A stretch of DNA of 64,000 nt from Hofstenia miamia (lineage: Eukaryota; Xenacoelomorpha; Acoela): the NCBI GenBank assembly GCA_004352715.1, contig SCFE01000006.1:2608585-2672584 (forward strand). Reading direction: 5' to 3'. A program made the translations under genes and the position numbers. The stretch's first letter is position 1, and every line of letters begins with the position of its first letter. The notes below the pieces were generated by a model, which was given only the letters and a program-made list of their open reading frames with translations, was not told where the DNA came from and ran no database searches. Positions 1 to 12,394 of this stretch are shown here, piece by piece.

Positions 1-99
1 TATATATATATATATATATATATNNNNNNNNNNNNNNNNNNNNNNNNNNNNNNNNNNNNNNNNNNNNNNNNNNNNNNNNNNNNNNNNNNNNNNNNNNNN

Positions 100-130
<31 letters not shown>
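1..130. repeat. (TA)n microsatellite with assembly gap
   Basis: The window opens in a pure TA run. Bases 24-99 are N, and TA continues on both sides of the gap, so the gap lies within the microsatellite and its true length is unknown. Confidence 0.95.
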
Positions 131-132
<2 letters not shown>

Positions 133-139
133 CTTTAGG

Positions 140-1130
140 AACATAAGAAATGTCTTCAAGATGTGCACGTTTACGTTTTGTTCTAATTTAAAGAAGTGCT
201 ATAAATTTCCAGTATTGGCAAATATCATTCAGAACGCGTCATATAAAATGGAGTGAATAAATAATAAATAGTAGCTGAATAAAACTGAAAATAAAGTATG
301 TCGCTATATTAGTTATCATCCAAATTCCAATGACACGCTGTTAATTATTAATGAAGGAAATAATTGACAAACTACGATTAAAGGAAATGTACTGAAACAC
401 ATTGTTTCTGAATTCCATTAATAAAGCAACACAATTTATTACCGATTCCTAACTCGCGTCGAGTGGTGTTGAAGTACAGGGTGTCAATAAAGCTTATTAT
501 TGCACGAACCAATTCAGTTCATAGGCTACCTGATATGCGATTCATATGTGGGTCAGAGGATATTAGCCTGCAATGTACTATTTATTGATGTACGGCAAAA
601 TTTTTTTCATATGCCCAGTATTGCGAAATCACACTTGACAAGTTATTCTCAAGTATTATTTAAATGCTATTGAATTTTTGTACAATAACATTATTTTTCT
701 TTTGATTTCAAATTTAACCGCAAAATATTGCACTTTGATTGCCCAGCCCGGTCCGGCTTTATGAAAAAATTAATCCCGTTGGCTTTTCCTGAGAAATATT
801 GTGTACTCAAAAGGATACAATCGATTTTGTCCACATATTCAAACAATTTTCTCAAAACTTATTAAAGACATTTGGAAATCTTTGGATATTGAAAAATCCA
901 TGACAGCATCGTAAACATCTAGTCTAATTAACCTGCTGGCTTTGCATTCTTCGCCCTGGGTAAATTTTGGTTCGACTCGACTGCTAATTTTTTATTGCGG
1001 AATGGCTCAAATTAGCTTTTGAGCTAATTTATTGCGACAAGAAGTGAAATGCCTAAAAAGTTGCATCAAACTCACTCATTTTGCAAACTTTAATAGCATA
1101 TAGCATTTGCCAAGCAACTTTTCCTTACAT
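140..1130. other. non-coding stretch, mostly featureless
   Basis: No supportable gene is seen. It is AT-rich, with short ORFs only. It contains one partial copy of interspersed family R at 822-905. A stretch near 1130-1230 (ATTAAATTTTCAGG ... CAGCTAAGTATAG) resembles the downstream part of the repeat at 9187-9390. Confidence 0.5.
822..905 (+). repeat. interspersed family R, partial copy A
   Basis: It reads TTTGTCCACATATTCAAACA, then AATTTTCTC, TTATTAAAGACATTTGGAAA and TCTTTGGATATTGA. It matches the 5' block of family R (compare 31110-31200 and 37440-37500). Only this block is recognised here; divergence is high. Confidence 0.55.
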
Positions 1131-1295
1131 TATAAATGAATTTTAATAAATTTTCAGGGAATTTTTTCTAACCCAGCTAAGTATAGTCTTTTCAATTTAG
1201 AATATAAATGGCTCGACTCCGTTCAAATAACAAAAAATGGTGCCTCTTGTAAATTTGCTGCATTTATACTTAATATTAAGACAATAATACAGCAT

Positions 1296-1348
1296 AGAGT
1301 TTTTGAGATATCTTTTCTAGTTCCTGAGTTATGAGCATTAGAATTTAG
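1296..1348 (+). repeat. interspersed family R, 3' block only
   Basis: TTTTTGAGATATC followed by CTAGTTCCTGAGTTATGAGC corresponds to the 3' block of family R (for example ATCTCTACTAGTTAATGAGT at about 12625 and CATTAGTTCGTGAGTTCTAA at 31380-31400). This short match could be a solo fragment. Confidence 0.4.
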
Positions 1349-1639
1349 GGTTTGAAAAAAGTTCATTTTTTCATATTGTTATTTTATGAACTAAGACAGC
1401 ATATATCAGAGCAGGAAATGCTTACAAACTCACCAGTTGATTTTCCTTCCCAAAAATCAATACTATACCATGACAACAAAGGAGATGCTCACAGAATCGT
1501 CAATGCAAGAAGAAACTTTTATATAATTACATTGGCCTAGAATTATTATAGTTGTATTGCAATCCATAATCTTCTATGCAATGTATGGGGCAACATCATT
1601 ACTCTTTAACATCTCACACAAGTTATGCTTGAATTGATC

Positions 1640-1990
1640 CCTCTGGTGGGCATCCCACCCTTTCCAAACGCACAATCAGTGACCATAAGTTCATGTGTCT
1701 CATAGCCTCTAATCTCAACAATGACACATTATTTTGAAGTGCTCTGTACAGGTGAGATGGTAAATGGTGAATACTACATCGAATTTTGGAAAAGAATGCT
1801 CGACAAATTCGACCACATGGCACCCAGTGAAATATTGCTTATGTATAACAATGCCCGGGCTCATGTCGCACAGCTTGTCAAAACGTGAGTTAATGAGAAA
1901 TGTATTGTGCTTTTGACACAAACTCCCTACTCACCTGATGTCAATTTAATGAAGGAGTATTTCTCAGGCTTAATTCCAGCTCGGACTTAA
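1640..1990 (+). pseudogene. degraded mariner-type transposase
   Basis: Translation of the plus strand gives a run around 1735-1880 (EVLCTGEMVNGEYYIEF, then WKRMLDKF, then LLMYNNARAHVAQLVK), a stop, and LTQTPYSPDVNLMKEYF. This follows the mariner pattern in which a VLxxGxxVNxEYY block precedes L-HDNARPHxAxxVK and then PPYSPDLxxCDxxLF. In this copy the aspartate of HDN reads N (YNNA), and the position of the third catalytic aspartate (CDxxLF) reads K (LMKEYF), so two catalytic residues are lost as well as the frame. A preceding block in another frame (HKFMCLIASNLNNDTLF, about 1677-1733) fits the upstream part of the same domain. It is an old, dead DD34D-type transposon copy. No terminal inverted repeats were recognised. 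Confidence 0.7.
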
Positions 1991-2009
1991 ATTTTTAAAC
2001 ATTGCAAAA

Positions 2010-3725
2010 GTAACTGACACCAATACTGATTGTAGCGAAGATTTCGCGAAAGAGTACCACATATTGGGCAGAGCTAGAAATGGCGACGCCCATACGCAAT
2101 CTTACTCAGGTGCATTTTAAGTTTATTTTGAAAAAATTATTTAATACTGCAATTTAAATACGAGAAGCTATTTATCTACCTACATTATAGGTACTTATCT
2201 AAGTTTACATAGAAACGGAGGAATGACGAAAAGAAGGCATAATATTCCACTCTAAATATAACAGAACAAAAACTCAGTTTATCATACACTTCAATATCTT
2301 AATGCTACACTCTTATTTCAAGCCAATGTCCGGCCTGGCCCAGATTGCAACACTGAGTTAGTGGGACAAAATATCGTTAACAAAGTTTGAATTGAACACA
2401 CTGAATAATACATTTTATAAGTTGCGTGTGCAAAAACCCCAAATAATCAAAAGATTTCATGAACAGAATGTAGAATTGCTTTTTCAATGCGTTAGTATGA
2501 TTCCTAGATAAATTGATAAATGTATTTCGAATAAATTATTTTCGAAATATAGTATTTTTTTTACTTCCTACTGTTAAGTAAGGGCCTTGACAAAAAATTC
2601 ACACATGAAGTATAAAATGATGAAAAGTGTTTCAACATTTTTAAAGTATAAAAGTTGAAAATTTTAAAAAATAAGTGACTGATAACTTGAGTAACTTACA
2701 ATCCAATTTCTCTTAAAGTTGAAAAACAAATCTGCAATGACTATTGAAGAAAAATTAAAGGCGAAATCCAGAAAAATAAAATTAAGTGGAAAGGAACGTA
2801 TCACAGTCATTAACACAAACAACGGTAATAATTAATACAATAGGAAGCCTTCACCCGCGATACTTCCGTTTTGGTTGTTAATTATTCAGTAATCCCAAAC
2901 AACAATAAATAATGCAGTGACATTGATATTGAATGATGGAGATGCGGATATAGTGGCCCTAATGAGCACTCAGGCAGAAAGAAAACATGTCCATCGCAAA
3001 TGTCAAAGGCGACAGAATAAAAAAGGAAATCACAACACCATATTGACAATTGCACGTTCCATAAAATGGATGTGATTCCATTAATAGACGTGTGATTTTT
3101 CTAGAGCTAAATGTATACATTTCCATTTACGACCATAAATGGATGCGTAAGGGTGCATCCATTATGAATGTCGCAAGCAACAAATATTATAAAATATGAT
3201 TCGATATTTTTTAAACACATGTTGCGTCGAAATACTAAATTTAAACCTGTCTTTTGGTCGAATTATCATGTTCTAAAAATATAAATCAATCACAATTTCT
3301 CAAATTTATAAAATTTAAATATATTGTTTAAGAGTGTTTTAGATGTCAAATTGAAAAATATATTTTGCATACAAGCCTCATTCAAAAAATACAACCACTT
3401 GGGAAAACAAAAACCAAAAAATATGTTTTCTAACTTAGTCTTGCCACTATGCTCATTAACTGCAATTATAGCATATTACTGTACGAATTTCCAATGAATA
3501 TGTAGACAATTGAAAGTATATTTGTAAAAAATCAACTTGGAGATAACAGTACTAATCAAATGTATATAATATACTTTTGATTGAAAGAAGTAAAACATTA
3601 GTTAAAATTGCTTACTGCTAAATTAAAACTTGTTCCTCAAAGGTTAACTGTGTTTTCCTGTTTTATAATACTGTTTCATACTATGAGATTAGAGATCAGA
3701 AACAAAATAAGAACCGAGAACAAAT
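2010..3725. other. non-coding stretch
   Basis: No gene is supported. The only local structure noticed is a small hairpin near 3142-3170 (AATGGATGC, loop, GCATCCATT). Composition is AT-rich throughout. Confidence 0.4.
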
Positions 3726-3731
3726 TTAAAA

Positions 3732-4508
3732 ATGAAAACATGTAATAGCGTAGGCGGTCAATTCAGCCTCAGTACTAAGATCAATGAAGCAAAAACGGAA
3801 GTAATGTTTTTGTCCTCTGAAAGGTTACGTTGTACATTCCCACATACTATTGCTATTAATGATGTCAGCCTTACATGCTGTGACAAAGTCAACGTGTTAG
3901 GTGTTATTACGGACAAAAATCTAAGGCTGCGACATCATATTGATCATCTTTTCGTAGCTTGTATTCGTACTCTGAAATCCATCCGTCGGATACGTAGATT
4001 CCTAAACAATTCAACGACTAATCATTTAGTACGAAGTTTGGTGCTAAGCAAACTGGATTATTGCAACTCATTGTTTTACGCTCTCCCGAGTTATCAATTA
4101 AAAAAGTTCCAACGCATCCAGAATATGGGAGCTAGGCTCATTTTCAAACTGCGGTGGTCTGATCACATTACTCCCTATCTCCATGACTTGCACTGGCTAT
4201 GTATTAGGGATCGAGTTTCATTCAAACTATTAGTATTAGTTTATAAAGCTTTAAATGATGCCGATTGTCCCGAGTACCTAAAGAATATGATCTCACCTAA
4301 TGATCTACATGGCCGACGTACTCGACTGCAGTCAACACCACAACTTGTGATGCCTCGTACACGTACTTCATATGGAGATCGTAGTTTTTCTGCTTCAGGG
4401 ACACTGATTTGGAATAAGCTACCGATTTACATCAAGCAGTCCTCGTCATTAGTGACTTTTAAGAAAGATCTGAAGACACATCTCTTTAGAAACCACTATT
4501 ACCCATAA
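3732..4508 (+). pseudogene. 5'-truncated non-LTR retrotransposon (CR1/L2-type), C-terminal RT fragment
   Basis: This 258-codon open frame encodes the C-terminal part of a LINE reverse transcriptase. KINEAKTEVMFLSSE (about residues 16-30) is the KTE motif that follows the YADD palm motif. LSKLDYCNSLFYALPSYQLK, then FQRIQNMGARLIF, HITPYLHDLHWLCIRDRVSF and KLLVLVYKALN are the strongly conserved thumb block of CR1/L2/Daphne-like elements. The ending WNKLP ... SSLVTFKKDLKTHLF is the usual C terminus. The endonuclease and palm motifs A-C are absent, so this is a typical 5' truncation from incomplete reverse transcription. The frame itself is intact over 777 bp, which suggests a fairly recent insertion or luck. 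The ATG is only the first Met in the fragment, not a true start. The exact clade is uncertain. Confidence 0.88.
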
Positions 4509-4578
4509 TTTCGTTGCTCGCTCTTGAATGTACTTTTGTATAGTGTGAGCGTAATATTGTATAATAATAATAATAAGA
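4509..4578 (+). repeat. LINE 3' UTR and ATA-rich tail
   Basis: About 50 bp after the LINE stop codon the sequence ends in TGTATAATAATAATAATAAG, the simple-repeat 3' tail expected of CR1/L2-type elements. It marks the 3' end of the insertion near 4577. No clear target-site duplication was found. Confidence 0.65.
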
Positions 4579-4579
4579 T

Positions 4580-6380
4580 GAGAAGGAAATGTCTTAAAAT
4601 ATAGTTTTTCGATTAAAATAACTTTGCATACACATATGTTTAACTAGGTCAGACTTGGAGGGAATTTGGGCTCATGTGTAGATATCACTCATAAAGAAGT
4701 TTTCCGAAAGTTTTCTAATAATTTTAATTATCCATTTTCATAAAGGAATTTTTATGCAATATCATAGGTCTCTGTGATGTATAACACAATAGTACACATC
4801 GCAGAAATAGAATGCCAAAATGCTTAAAATTGTTTTTCCGAGCGAGATGCTAAAATACAAAGCATGGATCTTAACGAAAAAATGTAGACTAAAGGACTTT
4901 TAAGGGTAACCTTAAGCAAAAAATGAAAATGAATAATTGTGAGGCATTATAAATATATTGCTTGGGTGGGTTATGAATATTGAAATCTTTGAATTATTAA
5001 ATTGAGAATTCAATAAAATATTGGATGTAAATACAAATTCAATAAAAGTGGAGTGATTAATTGTGTAGAGGAATGATATTAGATTTCAGTCTTATAGTTG
5101 ACAGCTTCCCTACATTGCCTTTAGATACTAAATCAATGATTATTATTGCAAAAGAACCTTTTAAAAGCGAGATCTGAGGCGCCAATAAACTGCACTGAAA
5201 CAAAACATTCTTCAGAAAATATAACTAGAATGTAATTTCAAATTTATAAATAAACAGTTAAAATAATTGTTACGGGATATCGAACTGAAAATTAAAAATC
5301 TGATATGCTAGAGGATAATATGGCTTTTAATCTAGCAGTACCATGCGGTAACCTTAACAAAATTAGTCACACTGCATTGAGAAATGTTGAAATTGAAATG
5401 TGCTGTATATTTTATCCACACAATATTTTTGTTTTAGACTAGCTATCTAGCAGGCAACTCTATCATTATATAACTGTGATGCATATTGCCAAACTTTGTA
5501 GTTTCATGGAATATTTAGTACTGTTACCATTTGGTTTGTAACTATGTAAAGGAATGCAGTTAGAGTAAATTTACAACAAAGTTATCTAAAAATTAAAAAA
5601 CAGGGTAATGCAGGTAAATTAAAAAAATAAATAAATAGTAATGTGACAGAATGTTTAAAAGTACTAGCAGCATACCATATATGTCATCCTAGTAACGTGG
5701 TCAATATGTTCCGACCAGTATTGTTAATTGTTTCGTGAAATGTATGTTTTGCAGCTATAGAAAGAACTCCACAATTCTCCACCTGCAAAGGCACTTCACA
5801 AAGACATATCTTCTGTTATCAAGGAACACTGACAAACCTGAGAGCAACTCAGGTAGATTTCTAGGCCAGCAAAACTAGTAACTGTAATATACAGCTTCAT
5901 TTACTTATTATTTTTATTAAATGAATAATTTTTTATTCCATGCATTAGCTATTAATGCAATTCAAACGCGCGATTAGAATGGCTTTCCACAATAACCCAA
6001 AGCGAATTAAGATGTGCAAACAATAATAATACGAGTTTTGCATTGAAATGAAATGTGCATTATTTAATTCAATCAATTATTCAATTTGTTTTTGAAAACG
6101 GAAATTGAAAATATTTATTTATACCAATGTAAGCCAAAAACGAACTTTAAATTGCAGTAATTATCTAACAAAAAAGACCAAATCTGTATTTGAAAAGATC
6201 AATTTATAACAAAATTATGAAATTATTTAACATTGAAAACATATTTTTATTACAGTGCTACTATTTTGGGACATTTTTTATATTAAATTAGGTCTGCTAT
6301 GCAGGTAAAAAGCAAACGCATAAACTAAACGATGCAAAAAATTTCCGTAAGCTTCATTTTTTATCAAAATAATAATAAGA
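4580..6380. other. non-coding stretch
   Basis: I see no gene, RNA or recognisable repeat family here; AT-rich sequence with only short chance ORFs. Confidence 0.4.
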
Positions 6381-6402
6381 ATAATAATTATGCATATAAA
6401 TA

Positions 6403-6407
6403 AATAA

Positions 6408-6454
<47 letters not shown>

Positions 6455-6770
6455 TATATATATATGTCTAATATTTGCACAAGTTTATTTTGAACTCAAT
6501 ATGTTTACTCAATCCATTAGTTTTTTAACTCAAAAAACGTAAAATTTTATTTGTTATACATATACATACAAATTCAATTTTATTCACAATTGTTCAAATA
6601 TTGCAAATATATTTCCATCTATCTAAAACAAGAAAATTAATATGACTTTATATATATATATATATAATATTTTGCACAAGTTAGTTTTGAACTCAATTTG
6701 TTTTCTTAACTCAAAAACGTAAAATTTTTTACATGTGTGCAAATATTGCAAAGGCACTTTCCACGCGTCC
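6403..6770. repeat. diverged tandem duplication with (TA)n spacers
   Basis: Two similar blocks each begin with a TA tract followed by ATTTTGCACAAGTTxxTTTTG and AACTCAAxxTGTTT, then AACTCAAAAAxCGTAAAATT and TTGCAAATAT-type sequence. They run at about 6466-6620 and 6663-6770. The copies differ by indels, so this is an old local duplication. Confidence 0.65.
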
Positions 6771-7518
6771 AAGCTTGTGGCTTTATATTTTCGTAAAGTT
6801 ACTGTGAAGTTAGTAATCAGTTCTTCAAAGATTTATAATCTACTATACTTTGACGAAAAGTAGCCTGTTTCTGAGTTATTATCAGCCATGGCGTGGATGG
6901 AATATTTTATGATTAATATTATGGTTATTTTTATCAAAAACAAATTTGCAAAGATCCGTCCATAAAGAGAATTTCAAACGCATGCGTATTTTTTTAGCTC
7001 TTTAAGAGAGAGAGTGAGAAAATTTATATGCACTTGATATTTTAAGGAGGGAGTAATATTATGCCAAGCATATAATTAGCTCCCATGGTGTAAAATGACT
7101 GGTACACACAAATAATATTGTCAGATTTCTACAACAAAATGATTGTGCGTCAATAGTATATATTTTCATTGTTCATTTTAAGCAGTTATATTTTAAGATG
7201 TAAAATGAATAAATTAATCTGTTAGACTTTGTTTTTGATCCAGAATATTGCATGCATATCCATAAAATCATTTATCTGATCCATATCCATTAAGTATTCT
7301 TTTCTTGCATTGATCCATACCTAGACCCAGATTCACGGCAACCCGTATCCTTGATTAACGTGGACATCAGATACAATTCAATAATTCAGTAGAATAGAGC
7401 ACCTACGCATTATATAAAGAACCCTGATAATTATTTGAATGGAATTTCACTGACGTGAAGTTTGAAAATCCAACAAGGAAGAGTTTATTTCTTAAGACTT
7501 TTTAAAAATTCGACAGCA

Positions 7519-7567
7519 NATTAGTATGTTACAAATCACCAATATATATGTATATATATATATATAT
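7519..7567. repeat. single N followed by TA/TATG tract
   Basis: An ambiguous base at 7519 lies just upstream of a TA-rich microsatellite (about 7542-7567). No flanking duplication is visible at this N. Confidence 0.6.
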
Positions 7568-7639
7568 GGTAATTTCCAATAAATTAGGAAACATCATGTA
7601 AATACATCGAAAAACATAAAAGCCTAATGCACAAAATAA

Positions 7640-7865
7640 GAATAGCCTTTAATAAAAGCAAACAAAGGATTCATCAAGAACAAAGATAATACTCTAATAT
7701 ATCTTAAGTCGTCTGCAGTCTAGAAATACAGCTCTGATGAATGCAATACTTCATGCATTGGACAAATTCAAGGCATTTTGCAGTACATATTAATTTAATG
7801 AACCTCTGAAAGGCTACATGCAAACCGAGATCTATCAACAACATAAAGCAAACGAAAGCAATTTT
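7640..7865 (+). pseudogene. Penelope-like element, GIY-YIG endonuclease fragment
   Basis: In the plus strand, a frame near 7670-7790 reads FIKNKDNTLIYLKSSAV, a stop, KYSSDECNTSCIGQIQG. This matches the linker and start of the GIY-YIG nuclease of Penelope-like elements, whose usual form is KDxTPxxLKSxVVYKYxCxxCNxxYIGxT. The stop replaces the tyrosine of VYKY, and the YIG motif reads CIG. Sequence further downstream (ERLHANRDLSTT) falls off the family. Penelope-like elements are retroelements with an RT domain followed by this nuclease; an RT fragment of the same class lies at 13370-13868, but they are 5.5 kb apart and need not be one insertion. Inactive. Confidence 0.6.
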
Positions 7866-8099
7866 AAAATAATATTTCAACATCAAAATTCAAATATACC
7901 CAAATCAATAGTAATTAAGAAACAACTAAATAGAAATCAAACGTTAAAAAACAATCAAATTAATAATGAATTTTGCGTACTTTAAATAGATAATATTGTA
8001 AAACAATACCGCATTTAATGTTAACCTGGTGAAGCAACGTTAATTTGTGAGACGCATAGTTCAACTTACGCTTCGTTTTTTATTCGTTTCATATGCATA

Positions 8100-8127
8100 T
8101 ATGAGCTTATGTATGTATGTATGTATG

Positions 8128-8166
<39 letters not shown>
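8100..8166. repeat. compound (TATG)n-(TA)n microsatellite
   Basis: About five TATG units starting near 8108 run into a TA tract ending at about 8165. Confidence 0.9.
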
Positions 8167-8167
<1 letters not shown>

Positions 8168-8169
8168 GT

Positions 8170-9180
8170 ATATTGCATAAACATTGTACAGTTGCGATAA
8201 TTACATAGGCTAGTCCATGTATTTTAGTATATACAATTCTTTCTACTTTCTAACAAAGTCTCTTTAATTTAATTTGATAGTATTCATCTGCTTAAAAATT
8301 TAATTAACTGAACACTGTGATAAATGGCATTTATCAAATGTGTATAAATGAAATATTTTCAGTTTAGTACATGAGATTTTCAATGCATGACAATAGAAGA
8401 AAATAGAATTTAATGCAAGAGATTTTTTGGTATTAATACTGATCTTCTAGTATTAGCAAGCTTTGAACTTTCACTCTGAAATTGGTGAATTTTTCATTTC
8501 AAAAACACGTTCATTTGCCTCAACTGAAGTCTTGGAGGGGATGAGTTGGATAATTTAACTATTTGTAAGTGAATGTAAAAGTCAGAAAGTTTCGTTAATG
8601 ATCCTGCAATCATTATCGGTCGCAGTATGAAGAATATAATTACAATAAATGATATCATACCATTTTTTGATTAAATAACACATTGGTATTTGTACTAATT
8701 TTAAATATTTATTCTTTCGAAAAAAACAACGATTTTGCAATTAAGGATCAAAAATAAACAAGAAAACATATTTCTAGAAATAAATGATGTAAATAAAACC
8801 AAAAAGTTAATTTGTACGCCAATGAAAAAAACAACTGCTAAGCGCAGAAAGCGGCGTAATTATTGCTTTGAAACTTTAATCAAGTTAATGACTGCTTCTT
8901 AGGTGTAGTAAATTCATTACTTTTTAATAAAAAAGTTAAAGAAAATATCATACAAGTGTGGAAGGCAAAACCTAATATAATTACAAAATATTTGAATCAA
9001 ATGAATTTTAGAGAACTAGAAAATGCAACCTTCTAAAAGAGATGAATTAAGTTGAATAAATTTCTTAACAGCTTCAAATATTTGAAATATTTGAAAATGA
9101 ACTTAAAATTGAAACCTACGTTTCAAAATTTGCTAAATTTTTATTCTAGTAACATCAGCTGGCTTTCTAGTATTATATCG
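8170..9180. other. non-coding stretch
   Basis: No supported gene or repeat; AT-rich throughout. Confidence 0.4.
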
Positions 9181-9186
9181 AAATTC

Positions 9187-9390
9187 TTGATTGCTTTCGC
9201 CAGGAGGTTTGTTTTCGCATCTGTTTGTCTGTCTGTTAGTTTGATTTTTCAAAAAGTAATAGATAGTCTAATTTAGATCCCATTAAATTTTCAGGCGGAT
9301 GTGGATTGACGTCTTGTTTGGAATAATGCAGCTAAGTATGTTCAGAGGTTTTGGCAGTCTGATCATTTTCGATGTAATTATATAAATGGA
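9187..9390 (+). repeat. CGCCAGGAGGT...TGTCTGTCTGT interspersed repeat
   Basis: TTTCGCCAGGAGGTTTGTTT is followed by TGTTTGTCTGTCTGTTAG and then a CAAAAAGTAATAGATAG / AAATTTTCAGG region. The order matches a motif widely seen in invertebrate intergenic DNA (CCTCCGCCAAGGAGGT, then TTTGTCTGTCTGTTAGCA, then a -CTCAAAAA- and ATTTTCAGG block). A second copy lies at 36728-36890. The 74-codon ORF overlapping it is a by-product of the repeat. Confidence 0.6.
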
Positions 9391-9863
9391 AGAACATTCG
9401 TTTACAGGGCCATAATTGCATTATTGGTATATGGGAATATTTAGATATGCAATTATTAAAAATCGCAGTCAGAAATTTCAAAATTTATAAAAAAGGGGAT
9501 TTGATATAAGCTGGAAATAGTGTAAAAATGAATAATGCAACGCCTATACATCCAAACTACAGTAATGTTTATTCCTTGTTTTAACAAATTTAATTGATAT
9601 TTAAAAAAATTATTTAACAATCGCTTTCTTTTAAGTTCAAAAAAAGGCGGGCAGACTCTCCCTCTTTTCACTAGCAACGCAACTGCATCTATTAACATCG
9701 ATTTTGCCTTTTGGTGAAATAAGCATCTCTAAGCGGAACATAGGATTGCGGTATAAAACTATAATTTCATAAAATAAAAATTTGTTATGGTATCCTCAGC
9801 AGAAATGTCAGTCAATACAAATACATATACTAAAATAAGTATTATTGAATACTAATACAGAAT

Positions 9864-9866
<3 letters not shown>

Positions 9867-9920
<54 letters not shown>

Positions 9921-9921
9921 A
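9867..9921. repeat. (TA)n microsatellite
   Basis: Long alternating TA run with one TACA interruption. Confidence 0.95.
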
Positions 9922-9929
9922 TGATAATG

Positions 9930-10800
9930 AGCAAGACTGTTTCGATAATTTACATTTTTATAACATCATAAATGGTGTCTTAAAACTTCATCAATAATTC
10001 ACGGGAAAGATATTGCGCACTGCTAATATAGAAAAATCCGTTCGATAAAGATTAAATATAGTTGCCTGACCTCTTACTATGCTATGGGAATACTAATTGA
10101 GTCATGGTTAACATGCTCCAAAATGAGTCTTTATACCCACTTACAAATAGGGGTTCGTTAATCAATAGTTATGAAAACCGAGAAAAATTAGTTTTTAATG
10201 TCTGAATCAGTGCGTCAACGCTACGCTATTCAATTAGCTGCAACTCTCATTCCAAATTAGAATATGGAAATTGGAATTTTGTAATTAGGGAAATAAGCAT
10301 TAGTTAATGTAAATAATACTTTTAACAAAACTATTTCAAATTAAAAAATATCAAAATTTTTACACTCAACTAACGTTCGAGAAAGTAACACTGGCGCAAG
10401 ATAGATTTTCGTGATTAAAACTCTAAATGGTAAGAAACAAGGATTTTAAAATTGTCGCGATATTATAGAAAGTTGTACACTTAGAACAGTTGCATTCCTG
10501 AAATCTAATAATACTTGTATGCGATTTGTTCCCGATTTTTTCAAGACGGAACAGAACTGAGTTATGCATGGTCACGCTAAACACAAAACGAATTTTCAAT
10601 TAAATTTTGAATTATTAAGGATTCAAAAACTTTGATGAAACCCCTAAACGTGAATAAAAAAGTTAAGCTCAAATGAAAATTTCATTAACATGAATGCAGT
10701 GGTGATAATAATGAAAATGATGTGTAATTGGATTTTCATACGAAAAAGTAAATAGTTTATACTATTCTCGATCTGAATCGTCACTTCATAAAAATATATT
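9930..10800. other. non-coding stretch
   Basis: No supported gene or repeat. Confidence 0.4.
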
Positions 10801-10816
10801 TAATCTGTGTACACAT

Positions 10817-11470
10817 ACAGAGTGATTTTTTTAGTCGGTTCGAATTAAATGTTGCCATTACGAAGTAACGCAAGGGCATATAATGAATAAAACTTCATTG
10901 ATATAATCAGTAGATATTAGGATTTCAGTTCTAATATATGTGCTCCATGCGATTCAAATTTTTCTTCTGTAAAGTTGTTTCTTTAGATAACCCCACACCG
11001 AGAAGTCGCATGGAGTAATATCTGGTGAACGAGGTTAAAACATTTCACGACTCATCGAATTGGAACCTAAAGAAATCCAGCATGTTTTTGCCAGCATGTG
11101 GAGTAGCACCATCCTGCATGATAAATGTGAAGCAGAATGCTCTACGAGATCTAAAAAATGGGACGAAATGGGTTTCAGTCATCTCTAGGTATTTTTGAAA
11201 GAAATACTGGCAGAGTTATTTTTGGATTGCTCCTCCAAAGATGATCGCACTATCTCCAATTTTCTTCATCAATGATGTTTGGTCGATGCAAAAAAAAACT
11301 TTTTCGAATTACTTGATCCACTTTCGAATAGATGCTTCAGTAAATATGCTTACACTTCACACCAAATTTTTATTGTATGCCTGAAGGAAGGCGTTTGCTA
11401 GTGACCGTTTTCTTAAATTCAAAACGAACGTAACAGTGAAGAAACCCCAATTATTCCAATGACTGAACAA
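10817..11470 (-). pseudogene. mariner/IS630-type transposase relic (minus strand)
   Basis: On the minus strand the frame near 11130-11060 reads FIMQDGATPHAGKNMLDFF and, after a stop and frame change, PRSPDITPCDFSVWGYLKKQ (about 11032-10970). These are the second (QDG) and third (CDF) catalytic aspartate motifs of a DD34D-like transposase, both still present. Upstream in the same orientation are TETHFVPFFRSRRAFCF and MKKIGDSAIIFGGAIQ, and further out are pieces resembling the N-terminal helix-turn-helix region (SIRKWIK near 11335; VLNLRKRSLANAFLQAYNK near 11430-11375). At least three stops or frame changes, and probably an internal deletion between the DNA-binding and catalytic parts, make it dead. 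ACAGAGTGATTTTTTTAG at 10817 may be a terminal repeat, but I found no partner. Confidence 0.72.
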
Positions 11471-11574
11471 AGTTCAATATATTTGCTTAGGTCGGTGATG
11501 TATAAAATAAAATAACTCGAAATCGTAAATACTAATAAATACTACATTAGTGTACGTGAGACCTAAATATTATT

Positions 11575-11755
11575 GGTTCTCAGTCGCATTGGACTTGCTC
11601 CCAGTTCCATGAACAGTTCTTGTTCCATTGTCCCATGAGGTACAATTCTTTATGGTAAATTTAACAGAAATTATGAATAATATTTTTGAAATCGATGGTC
11701 CCAGTCTCATTGTAATCCCAGTGCACAATCCCAGGGTGCTAAATGGACAAAATAC
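11575..11755 (-). repeat. GGGACTGGGACC-type repeat, copy 1
   Basis: In reverse orientation the stretch is built of TGGGATT / TGAGACTGGGACC / GGGACAATGGAACAAG units, the same purine-rich pattern as at 23610-23830 and 62985-63115. It is a degenerate repeat, not coding. Confidence 0.5.
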
Positions 11756-11759
11756 GTTA

Positions 11760-12390
11760 CACTATAAATGCACACTTACATTAAACATTTTCATTTTATT
11801 TAGAATGTTAACATTTAAATTTGAAGGTAAAATAAAGCGGCAGTCATTGATTACAATTTAAAAAAATAAATTAAGTAAAAAAGTTGGCATATACACAGCG
11901 ACTATGTGACGAATACTTTTGTAAATTGATAGAGTACGACAGTTTTATTGTTTTCCAATGAAGCTATAAAAATAAATTCTGGCGAATTAATAACGACTCA
12001 TTGGATCTTACATAAAAGGTTATACAAATTATTGTAAAGTCAATTGCATTTAAATCAATTAAAACGAGAGTAGCAGAAAGTAAAGCGAAATGAAACAGAT
12101 AATTGGCACTGGAATGTCTGATGGAGAAAACATGACATGGCAGTAAGTAGCAAATGCATGAATTTAACAATTCTCTATTTTATGCGTCAATTATCGGAAT
12201 TTTAGCTAAAAAGCACTTAGTAATACGTTACGATAGCAAACTAAAAGTTAGTACTCTCCGAGTAGATGTTAAAAAAGAAACAAATTGACATATATAAAAA
12301 ACACAAATAATACTGTGAGTCTTTGAAATTTGCATAATCTAAGGCAATATTTATAATTTGAAAGACGATCTTTGATGTTATTTAAACTTA
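11760..12390. other. non-coding stretch
   Basis: No supported gene. The longer ORFs here have no recognisable domain and biased AT-rich composition. Confidence 0.35.
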
Positions 12391-12394
12391 AACT

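Noticed and set aside
9052-9276. 74-codon ORF with VCLSVSLIF
   Set aside because: The C-terminal part is the translated TTTGTCTGTCTGTTAG repeat; the rest is AT-rich chance sequence.
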